Shown here: positions 1 to 6,119 of the stretch, piece after piece
Position numbering within the stretch: position 1 is the stretch's first letter
Layout: each line of letters opens with the position of its first letter
DNA from: Pseudomonadota bacterium
GTDB taxonomy: Bacteria; Pseudomonadota; Gammaproteobacteria; Burkholderiales; Burkholderiaceae_B
NCBI GenBank assembly: GCA_023437255.1
Contig: JAEZGR010000094.1
Span: 1 to 9,608 of the forward strand
Direction: 5' to 3'
Length of the DNA stretch: 9,608 nucleotides
Position numbers and translations under genes: made by a program
Notes under the pieces: model-generated
The model's input: only the letters and a program-made list of their open reading frames with translations
Told to the model about the DNA's origin: nothing
Database searches by the model: none

Positions 1-819
1 GCGCAGCGGCGTCTCGAGCTGGTCGATCAGTGAATGCACATCTTCATGCCAGCCCTTGAAGTCGGCATGACATTCTTCAACGCTGCCCTGTTCGGTCCAC
101 GATTCCTTGTACCAGCCCTGCTTTTCAACGATGCCCGTGAAGCTCACCAGGCGGCCGGCATTGATGGGGTAGTGCACGATGTGCGCGCCGGGGCCGACCC
201 AGTTGATGCCTGCATAGGTCTGCATGCTCTTGGGCAGGTTCTCGAGCGGGATCACGCCGCGCCAGGCGATGCAACCCGAGAACTTCGGGCTGTCCTTCTG
301 GATCAGGGTCTCGCGCGTGATCGAGTGCACGCCATCGGCCCCGACCAGCGCATCGCCTTCGATGCGCGTGCCGTCGTCCAGAACCACGTAGGCGAACTCG
401 TCGGTCTGGCCCACTTCCTGTACACGCGCGTTCAGTCGCACCGATTGCGGCGCACGGGCGATCAGTGCGTCGAGAAGAATCTGATGCAGATCGGGGCGGT
501 ACAGCATCATGTAGGGGTAGCCATAACGCTGCAGCGATTCGGTGCCCAGGTCAAACAGGCTCCATTGCTGGCCCGTGTTCCACAGGCGGATGCACTTGTC
601 CGAAGGCTTGATCGTGACCTGCGCAAGCGCGTCGCCCAGGCCAAGCTGATGCAGCACGCGGGTGGCGTTCGATGACAGCTGCAGCCCGGCGCCCAATGCC
701 TTGAGTTCCTGGGCCTGCTCCAGAACGATGACATCCAGGCCGCGTTCAATGAGGCACAGGGCGGCGGTCAGGCCGCCGATGCCACCACCGGAGACGATGA
801 TGCGGGGTTTTCTATCCAT
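1..819 (-). CDS. FAD-dependent aromatic monooxygenase, salicylate hydroxylase-like (C-terminus beyond window)
   Basis: The first 273 residues of a single-component flavoprotein hydroxylase are present; the gene runs off the left edge. The N-terminus is a Rossmann FAD-binding fold with the dinucleotide motif GGGIGG at residues 11-16 and the acidic ribose-binding residue about 20 further on (VLEQ, near 34). The second FAD/NAD(P)H motif, GADGVHS, is at residues 160-166, and the stretch CIAWRGVIP near 182-190 is typical of salicylate 1-hydroxylase and 3-hydroxybenzoate 6-hydroxylase relatives. The later GD motif that binds the FAD ribityl chain would lie beyond the cut. Family members hydroxylate phenolic acids using NAD(P)H and O2, some with decarboxylation. 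The ATG at 819 lies 13 bases after the beta-subunit stop and has a modest GGAAAG ribosome site, so it is probably the last visible gene of the same operon. The substrate (salicylate, hydroxybenzoate, hydroxynicotinate or other) cannot be fixed from the sequence. Confidence 0.88.
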   Translation of the reverse strand, partial: MDRKPRIIVSGGGIGGLTAALCLIERGLDVIVLEQAQELKALGAGLQLSSNATRVLHQLGLGDALAQVTIKPSDKCIRLWNTGQQWSLFDLGTESLQRYGYPYMMLYRPDLHQILLDALIARAPQSVRLNARVQEVGQTDEFAYVVLDDGTRIEGDALVGADGVHSITRETLIQKDSPKFSGCIAWRGVIPLENLPKSMQTYAGINWVGPGAHIVHYPINAGRLVSFTGIVEKQGWYKESWTEQGSVEECHADFKGWHEDVHSLIDQLETPLR

Positions 820-832
820 GTTGCTTTCCGGA

Positions 833-1327
833 TTAGACGTATTGAATGTCAAGCTTCGAAGAGATGTAGTCGTTCATGAGAACGATGTACTTCTGCCGGA
901 TGCGGTAACCCTCAGGCGTCTTCACGAGCGTGTGGGTGTACAGGCCGAAGCTTGAAGTGTGGCTCTTGTCCTTGGGGTCAAAAACGTGGTTGGTCCAGTT
1001 CGAGCGCACGACTAGCGTGTCGCCCTCCGGGTCCACGGTCGAACCCGTGACCAGGTGGCAGGTACGCGGCTGCGGCATCGACGACACCGACAGGCCCGAC
1101 GTAATCCGGCTGGTGCGCTCGCGCAGGGCGGATTTGCCATTCAGGTAGATGAACGACAGCTCGGTGTCCGGGTCCGAGGTCAGCGTGGATTCGTTGCGCC
1201 ATGTGGGCATCCACAGTGTCGCGTCTTCGGTGAAGAGGCCGAGCCAGTCGTCCCACCGCTTTTCATCGAGCAGTCGCGCTTCCAGTGCCACCAGTCGCGT
1301 GGCCTCCAGGTGCAGATTCAAAGTCAT
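833..1327 (-). CDS. Aromatic-ring-hydroxylating dioxygenase beta (small) subunit
   Basis: A 164-residue protein of the Rieske dioxygenase small-subunit family (SnoaL/NTF2-like fold, structural role in an alpha3beta3 hexamer). Family signs are the N-terminal EARLLDEKRWDDWLGLF near residues 17-33, followed by WMPTW, then TSDPDTELSFIYL, and PQPRTCHLV in the middle. This order closely resembles BenB-type subunits of benzoate and anthranilate dioxygenases. The length is normal for the family. I chose ATG 1327 rather than the in-frame GTG at 1330 because an AGGAG sits at 1336-1340, eight bases upstream of the ATG. The start overlaps the alpha-subunit stop by one base (TGATG), so translation of the two subunits is probably coupled and balanced. 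It has no catalytic metal ligands of its own, as expected. Exact substrate class is uncertain. Confidence 0.93.
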   Translation of the reverse strand: MTLNLHLEATRLVALEARLLDEKRWDDWLGLFTEDATLWMPTWRNESTLTSDPDTELSFIYLNGKSALRERTSRITSGLSVSSMPQPRTCHLVTGSTVDPEGDTLVVRSNWTNHVFDPKDKSHTSSFGLYTHTLVKTPEGYRIRQKYIVLMNDYISSKLDIQYV

Positions 1328-2649
1328 CACACGTTCTCCTTCACGGCGTCCTTTGCGAGGCCGGCCTCGATGAGGGCGCGCCAGCTACGGTACGTCTCGT
1401 GCATGACCGTCTCGTCACCCAGGTTGAATCCGCCCACGACCGACGATACCGGCTTGAGCCCGAGCTCTTTGGCGGCTTCTGGCACTTCGGTCGTCTGTAC
1501 GGTGACGCCGCGGCCGGTACCCTGCTGCCACGCGATGTTGGCGGCCTGCATGCCGCGCTGGCAGTCTTCATAGTTCGTGATGTCGTCCGGCGTGGCCAGC
1601 CCGCTCGGATTGAAGAACTCTTCGTACTGACGGATGCGCAGTCGTCGGGCCTCGGCGGGTTCCCCCACGGGTGCAAGGCAGAAGGTGCGCATTTCCGTCA
1701 GATCGGGCGCCAGCGGACGCCAGATGCGCAGCTGCAACGACGCATTTTCGGCAAATTGCGCGTTGGGGAAGGCGGTGATGTTGCGCACGTAGTTCATCCA
1801 TTTCGCGCGCACCGGCCCCACGCGTGCCTCCAGCTCGTCGCGCACCATGCTCAGCGGCCGTGCACTGTCGGAGGGGGCGGGGCCCCACATTGCATTGTGG
1901 CCATTGCCGAAGGCGAAGGTGCCGCGCACCAGATCGGCGCTCTTGAAGTTTGAATAAACCGACTTCACTTCGGAGCGCTTCTTCAGTACCTGGATGTACG
2001 ACGGATGGGTCGAGGAAAAGTGGTAGGGATCGACGCCGTTCTCGAGTTGCAGTTTCCAGTTGCCCTTGTAGGTGAAAGCGCCGGTGCCGGCGACACATTC
2101 CACGCCGTCTGGGCTCTGGTCGACGATCAGATCAATCATGATCTTGAGGTCGCCCAGATACGTTTCCAGGTCTGGCACGTCGGGGTTCAGGCTGGCAAAC
2201 AGCACGCCGCGGTACGACTGCAGGCGCGCGACCGGTTGCAGGTCGTGTGAGGTCTTGTCGAAACAGGGCGAATAGCAGCCGGCGTCCTTGTCCTTGATCA
2301 GGATGTTTTTGCCCGAGGCGTCGTAGGCCCAGCCGTGGTACTGGCAAACGAAGGTCCGGCTGCTGCCGGCCTGGCTGTGGCAGACGATCGCGCCCTTGTG
2401 GCGGCAGCTGTTCACGACACAATTGACCTGACCCTTTGCATCGCGTGTGACGATGACGGGAGTGCGGCCGATATGGGTCGTAAAAAAATCGAACGGTTTC
2501 GGAATCTGCGATTCCAGACCGATCAGGTTCCAGGTGCCTTCGAAGATGTACTTCATCTCCCACTCGAACACCTCGGGGTCACGATAGATGTCGCGGTGGA
2601 CGAGGAACTCTTCCGCGGACGGGTCCAATATCAGATCGGAGGGGTGCAT
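1327..2649 (-). CDS. Aromatic-ring-hydroxylating dioxygenase alpha (large) subunit, benzoate/anthranilate dioxygenase class
   Basis: A 440-residue catalytic subunit of a two-subunit Rieske non-haem-iron oxygenase. The Rieske [2Fe-2S] ligands are all present as C82-x-H84 and C102-x2-H105 with 17 residues between the pairs. The mononuclear iron facial triad is D207-x2-H210-x4-H215 region (H210, H215) with the distal carboxylate D362 in NYEDCQRGMQ; D207 is the residue that normally bridges to the neighbouring Rieske centre. Phrases such as MKYIFEGTWNLIGLESQIP and SHDLQPVARLQSYRG match the BenA/AntA lineage rather than naphthalene- or phthalate-type enzymes. I chose ATG 2649, eight bases after the preceding gene; a GTG-initiated form from 2703 would add 18 atypical residues inside that gene. 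The ribosome site is weak (GAG), so coupling to the upstream gene is likely. No ferredoxin or reductase gene is visible, so electrons must come from a partner encoded elsewhere. Benzoate, anthranilate, halobenzoate or another carboxylated ring are all possible substrates. Confidence 0.95.
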   Translation of the reverse strand: MHPSDLILDPSAEEFLVHRDIYRDPEVFEWEMKYIFEGTWNLIGLESQIPKPFDFFTTHIGRTPVIVTRDAKGQVNCVVNSCRHKGAIVCHSQAGSSRTFVCQYHGWAYDASGKNILIKDKDAGCYSPCFDKTSHDLQPVARLQSYRGVLFASLNPDVPDLETYLGDLKIMIDLIVDQSPDGVECVAGTGAFTYKGNWKLQLENGVDPYHFSSTHPSYIQVLKKRSEVKSVYSNFKSADLVRGTFAFGNGHNAMWGPAPSDSARPLSMVRDELEARVGPVRAKWMNYVRNITAFPNAQFAENASLQLRIWRPLAPDLTEMRTFCLAPVGEPAEARRLRIRQYEEFFNPSGLATPDDITNYEDCQRGMQAANIAWQQGTGRGVTVQTTEVPEAAKELGLKPVSSVVGGFNLGDETVMHETYRSWRALIEAGLAKDAVKENV

Positions 2650-2657
2650 GTCGAATC

Positions 2658-3629
2658 TCAATTGGTGATGCTGATCTTGGCGTGCTCGATGAGCTTGGCC
2701 CACTGTTCGTTGTCTTCACGAATCTTGCGGGCGAAGTCTTCCGACGAGGTGCCTTCCACGAAGAAGCCGATGCGCTCGAGCGTTGCACGGGTGTCGCCTT
2801 CAGCGAGCACTTGTTGAACGGCGTCGCCGATCTTCTTGACGCGGTCTTCAGGCGTGCGGGCCGGGGCCAGCAGGCCGAACCAGGTGGTGGCATCAAAGTT
2901 CGTGTAGCCCAGCTCGTGCAGTGTGGGCACTTCCGGCAGGGCAGGCCAGCGCTGCAGGCCGGTCACGGCCAGCGGAACAATACGTTCTGCCTTGGTGAGT
3001 TGAACGATGCTGGTGGGCGTGTCAAAGGAGTAATCCACGTCGCCGGCGACGACAGCCTGCATCATGGGGGCGCCGCCGTTGTAGGGCACGTGTACGGCGT
3101 CGACTTCGGCGCGCATGTTGAACAGTTCGCCGATCATGTGGGCGGTGCCGCCGGTACCGGAAGAGCTGTAGTTCAGCTCATTGGGGCGCGAACGCGCCAG
3201 GGCCACGAACTCGTTGACTGTCTTGACGTTCAGCTTGGGGTTCACGGCCATGATGAAAGGCGCAGAAACGACCAGGCTGATGGGGGTGAACGAGCTCGTG
3301 GCGTTGTAAGGCACGGTCCTGAGGTTGGGCAGGATCGACAGGGCGCTGCCGGTGCCCCACAGCAGGGTGTAACCGTCCGGAGCGGCATTGGCAGCCCGCG
3401 CGGTGGCGATCGATCCGCCTGCGCCCGGAAGGTTCTCGACCACGAACGGTGTGTTCAATTTGTCGGAAAGCGCATTGGCCAGGGCGCGCGCCGACGCATC
3501 CGTGGGGCCCCCCGCCGCGAACGGAACGATCACGGTAATGGGCTTCTCGGGGTACTGATCGGCGTGTGCTGCGGAACCGAGTGCCGCCAGGGAAAGAAAC
3601 AGGGAAGTAAAAAGCTTGCTGAAACGCAT
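2658..3629 (-). CDS. Bug/TctC-family periplasmic substrate-binding protein (tripartite tricarboxylate transporter type), first copy
   Basis: A 323-residue secreted solute-binding protein. Residues 1-23 form a Sec signal peptide (MRFSK, hydrophobic core, AHA then D24 as the likely cleavage site). The mature start has the family hallmark YPEKPITVIVPFAAGGPTD, whose backbone loop clamps a carboxylate, followed by VENLPGAGGSIATA and PDGYTLLWGTGS. Length and order are normal for the family. ATG 3629 was chosen because it begins the signal peptide; a GGAGA lies 11 bases upstream, somewhat far. An in-frame TTG at 3704 would put 25 polar residues in front of the signal. Bug proteins bind carboxylates and related metabolites. 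As first gene of the unit with the Rieske and flavin oxygenases, it probably captures the aromatic acid or a precursor. No TctA/TctB membrane genes adjoin it, so it may work with a remote transporter or as a sensor. Confidence 0.95.
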   Translation of the reverse strand: MRFSKLFTSLFLSLAALGSAAHADQYPEKPITVIVPFAAGGPTDASARALANALSDKLNTPFVVENLPGAGGSIATARAANAAPDGYTLLWGTGSALSILPNLRTVPYNATSSFTPISLVVSAPFIMAVNPKLNVKTVNEFVALARSRPNELNYSSSGTGGTAHMIGELFNMRAEVDAVHVPYNGGAPMMQAVVAGDVDYSFDTPTSIVQLTKAERIVPLAVTGLQRWPALPEVPTLHELGYTNFDATTWFGLLAPARTPEDRVKKIGDAVQQVLAEGDTRATLERIGFFVEGTSSEDFARKIREDNEQWAKLIEHAKISITN

Positions 3630-3708
3630 TTGCACAGCTGTCTCCGTGGATTTTGGGATGTCGGAATATTTGAGCTTAAAACTATATATAAGTAAAACAA
3701 CCAAATTT
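3630..3708 (-). promoter_or_regulatory. Candidate promoter of the Bug-Rieske-monooxygenase unit
   Basis: This leader is strikingly AT-rich against its high-GC surroundings. Read on the minus strand it contains TATAGT (plus-strand 3681-3686), one base from the sigma-70 -10 consensus, about 50 bases before the start codon of the Bug gene. I find no good -35 hexamer at 16-18 bases spacing, which would fit a promoter that needs an activator. The inverted repeat at 3709-3736 would be centred roughly 40-50 bases upstream of the implied start of transcription. The assignment is by inspection only. Confidence 0.4.
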
Positions 3709-3736
3709 ATTCATATAACAAATATCGCTTATGAAT
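3709..3736. promoter_or_regulatory. Perfect inverted repeat ATTCATA-N14-TATGAAT, candidate operator
   Basis: The two 7-bp arms (3709-3715 and 3730-3736) are exact reverse complements separated by 14 bp. The spacing from arm centre to arm centre is 21 bp, two helical turns, which suits a dimeric regulator touching one face of DNA. It lies upstream of the candidate -10 of the Rieske unit and downstream of the terminator of the neighbouring unit, so it most likely serves the Rieske unit. It is AT-rich, so chance palindromy is not excluded. The regulator is unknown; the LysR protein encoded at 7052 is one candidate because its own site shares the ATTCATA half. Confidence 0.45.
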
Positions 3737-3752
3737 GACGCTCGGGCTTCTC

Positions 3753-3785
3753 CAAAGAAAAGGGGCGGCCCCGAAGGAGCCGCCC
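3753..3785 (-). terminator. Rho-independent terminator after the fumarylacetoacetase-Bug unit
   Basis: On the minus strand a perfect 7-bp GC stem (GGGCGGC / GCCGCCC, plus-strand 3763-3769 and 3779-3785) with a 9-base loop is followed by CTTTTCTTT. It begins 23 bases after the stop codon of the second Bug gene. This ends the upstream transcript and makes the next minus-strand genes a separate transcription unit. Confidence 0.85.
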
Positions 3786-3808
3786 GCTGTGCTGTGCTGC
3801 GTGCGTGA

Positions 3809-4771
3809 TTACTTGTCTTTGATATTGCCCAGGCGCTTGATCGTCTGTTCTTCGTCGACGACGGCCTTCATGGCGGCCTTGGTGTAGTTCTCGTGATTCA
3901 GGTACAGGGGCGTGGTGCCCAGCTGAATCAGGCGCTTCTGGAAGGCTTCGTCGGCCAGGGTGTCACCGATCGCGGCGTCGATCTTCGCCACGACATCTTC
4001 TGGCATGCCTTTGGGGCCCACGATACCGAATGCCGACGTATGCACGACGTCGTAGCCGGCTTCCTTGAGCGTGGGTACATCAGGCAGTGCAGCAGAGCGC
4101 TTTTCGCCCAGCGTGGCCAGCGCGCGGGCGCCCCCTGCTTCAATCTGCGGCAGCACGCCGCTGGCGCCGACCACGGCCTGAATGTGGCCGCCCATCAGTG
4201 CGGCCAGAGCATCGGACTCGCCCTTGAAGGGGATATGGGTCCGGTCGACTCCGCCGGCCTCACCCAGCTGCACCATGGCGATGTGCTGGCTGCTGTATGC
4301 GCCGGGGGTGCCGTAGGCGACCGCGCCCGGCTTGGCCTTGGCATCGGCCACCATCTCGTCGACGGTCTTCCAGGGAGCGTCGCCCTTCACGGTCACGTAG
4401 TAGTCGTAGCCTGCCACCTGCGAGATATAGGTGAAATCCTTGGCGGGGTCATACGGCGTGCCGGTGATGTGCGGCATGCGGTAGATGCCGATCGGGACCA
4501 TGGTGATGGTGTAGCCGTCGGGGCGCGTCTGCAACATTTGAATGGCGCCCATCGTACCGTTCGCGCCAGTCTTGTTCTCGACAACGACCGTCTGACCCAG
4601 GCGTTTGCCCATTTCGTCGGCGAGGGCACGGCCGACCTGGTCAGTGACACCGCCCGCCGAATACGGCACGATCAGGCGGATGGGCTGATTGGGAAAGTCG
4701 CTTTGCGCGACGGCGACGCCGGAAGCGAGCGACAGCGAGCCGACGAGTGCAGCGAGCATGAGTTGTTTCAT
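3809..4771 (-). CDS. Bug/TctC-family periplasmic substrate-binding protein, second copy
   Basis: A 320-residue secreted binding protein, paralogous to but clearly different from the one at 2658-3629. Residues 1-22 are a Sec signal peptide (MKQ, hydrophobic core, AVA, then Q23). The mature start FPNQPIRLIVPYSAGGVTD is the family's carboxylate-clamping segment, followed by VVENKTGANGTMGA and RPDGYTITMVP. ATG 4771 has a strong AGGAGA at 4779-4784, seven bases away, and starts the signal peptide; a longer reading from 4963 would lie inside the preceding gene. It follows fumarylacetoacetase by 40 bp and is the last gene before a terminator. Its ligand is unknown; an aromatic acid feeding the homogentisate route is a reasonable guess. 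No TctA/TctB partners are present nearby. Confidence 0.95.
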   Translation of the reverse strand: MKQLMLAALVGSLSLASGVAVAQSDFPNQPIRLIVPYSAGGVTDQVGRALADEMGKRLGQTVVVENKTGANGTMGAIQMLQTRPDGYTITMVPIGIYRMPHITGTPYDPAKDFTYISQVAGYDYYVTVKGDAPWKTVDEMVADAKAKPGAVAYGTPGAYSSQHIAMVQLGEAGGVDRTHIPFKGESDALAALMGGHIQAVVGASGVLPQIEAGGARALATLGEKRSAALPDVPTLKEAGYDVVHTSAFGIVGPKGMPEDVVAKIDAAIGDTLADEAFQKRLIQLGTTPLYLNHENYTKAAMKAVVDEEQTIKRLGNIKDK

Positions 4772-4811
4772 TATGGTCTCTCCTGTGGTGATTCGATTGA
4801 GATCTGAGTGG

Positions 4812-6119
4812 CTATACCGATTGGTGGGCGGGCAGTACGCGGGCCCGGCACTCGCCGAAACCGATGCTGTAGGCGTGATCCTGGCCGGCGTGTGCACGCA
4901 GAATGATTTCGTCGCCGTCATGCAGGAAGGTGCGCGTTTCACCCGAAGGCAGGGTGAAGGCATGGCGCCCGCCGGTTGTCAGTTCCAGCAGGCTGCCGTC
5001 GCCACTGTGGTCGGGAGTGGAAATCGTGCCGGTCGCGAGCAGGTCTCCCGCTCGCAGATTGCAGCCGCCCAGGGTGTGCTGAGCGAGCATCTGTGCCGGC
5101 GTCCAGTACAGGTGGCCCGCGTGCGAACGGGCGATGCAGTGTTCACCCAGGCCTTGCGCGCGCATGGTCTCCGTCGAGATCCAGACTTCCAGCTCGATGT
5201 TCAGGGCACCGTTTGCCTGATCCTGCTCGTCAAACAGGTGGCGGGAAAGTGGTGGGTCCTGTGCATCACGTGCCATGGCAGGCCGGCGGAAGGGGGCGAG
5301 CGCCTCTGCGGTCACGACCCACGGCGACACCGTCGAGGCGAAGTTCTTGCCCTGGAACGGCCCGAGCGGCCGGTACTCCCAGGACTGGATATCGCGCGCC
5401 GACCAGTCATTGAAGAGGCCGAAGCCCACGATCTGTTCTGCCGCCTCGCGGATGGGAACGGGCACACCCAGGGCGTTGCCCCCCGCGGTCCACATGGCCA
5501 TCTCGAGTTCGAAGTCAAGGCGGGCACTGGGCTGCAGTTCGACATTGCCGTTCTTCTCGACCAGACCCCAGGGGCGGCGGACCGGGTGCCCCGACACGGT
5601 GATCGATGAGGCCCGGCCGTGGTAGGCAATGGGCTGATGGCGGTAGTTGGGCATCAGGGGGTTGTCGGGACGGAACAGCGATCCCGCCTTGCGGGCGTGA
5701 TGAATGCCCGCGTAGAAGTCGGTGTAGTCGCCTATCAGGGCGGGCGTGGCCAGTCGTGTGCCCACACGCGGCAGAAGCAATGTGGCAGCGTGTTGTTCGG
5801 CACTGCTTCCGGCCTTCAGCAGGTCAAAAATCGCGAGTCGCGTGTTGCGTCTTTCGTGAGCGGGCAGGGCCATCCAGTCATTCAAGACCGGCGCGAGCAA
5901 TGCGGCGCGGGTGGTATCGCCAAGCGCGTCGAGCAGCCCGGCCTGGACAGCCGCGCGTACATCGAGGAGCTCGTCGCCGATCGCGACGACGATGCCGCCC
6001 GGTTCCTGCTCGCGCACCCCCATTGGCAGGTTCTGCACGGGAAACTCGGCATGGCCGTTCGCGCTTTGAACCCAGCTTTGGGCGGCGGGATCGTGGGTGT
6101 GGTCGAGTTGGGTGCTCAT
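4812..6119 (-). CDS. fahA: Fumarylacetoacetase
   Basis: A 435-residue enzyme that hydrolyses 4-fumarylacetoacetate to fumarate and acetoacetate, the last step of homogentisate (tyrosine/phenylalanine) breakdown. It has the N-terminal SH3-like domain (FPVQNLPMGV near residues 26-35) and the C-terminal FAH fold. Comparison with the mammalian enzyme from memory places the functional residues as follows: D134 (TDFY), H141 of the catalytic dyad, R150, metal ligands E204 and E206 (FELEM), D238 (NDWSARDIQ), Q245, K258 (GKNF) and T365 (GTIS). All are conserved, so it should be active. The full length and the SH3-like domain argue against the shorter fumarylpyruvate hydrolases of the gentisate pathway. 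ATG 6119 overlaps the stop of the preceding dehydrogenase gene as ATGA, with no clear ribosome site, implying translational coupling. No homogentisate dioxygenase or maleylacetoacetate isomerase gene is visible in the window. Confidence 0.95.
   Translation of the reverse strand: MSTQLDHTHDPAAQSWVQSANGHAEFPVQNLPMGVREQEPGGIVVAIGDELLDVRAAVQAGLLDALGDTTRAALLAPVLNDWMALPAHERRNTRLAIFDLLKAGSSAEQHAATLLLPRVGTRLATPALIGDYTDFYAGIHHARKAGSLFRPDNPLMPNYRHQPIAYHGRASSITVSGHPVRRPWGLVEKNGNVELQPSARLDFELEMAMWTAGGNALGVPVPIREAAEQIVGFGLFNDWSARDIQSWEYRPLGPFQGKNFASTVSPWVVTAEALAPFRRPAMARDAQDPPLSRHLFDEQDQANGALNIELEVWISTETMRAQGLGEHCIARSHAGHLYWTPAQMLAQHTLGGCNLRAGDLLATGTISTPDHSGDGSLLELTTGGRHAFTLPSGETRTFLHDGDEIILRAHAGQDHAYSIGFGECRARVLPAHQSV

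Noticed and set aside
34..675. Plus-strand open frame of 213 codons near the left edge
   Set aside because: It is the antisense shadow of the FAD monooxygenase, whose minus-strand frame is open from 819 to base 1 with the expected GGGIGG and GADG motifs.
1328..1330. GTG at 1330 as start of the dioxygenase beta subunit
   Set aside because: The ATG directly after it at 1327 is better placed from the AGGAG at 1336-1340 and forms the common TGATG overlap.
2682..3695. Long plus-strand open frame (337 codons) opposite the first Bug gene
   Set aside because: It is antisense to a well-recognised secreted protein, its translation shows no family motif, and open antisense frames are common in high-GC genes.
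3630..3704. TTG at 3704 as a longer start for the first Bug protein
   Set aside because: It would bury the signal peptide behind 25 extra residues encoded by the AT-rich promoter leader.
3893..5609. Two further plus-strand open frames of about 300 codons opposite the second Bug gene and fumarylacetoacetase
   Set aside because: Both mirror the codon bias of the minus-strand genes and show no motif, ribosome site or plausible gene context.
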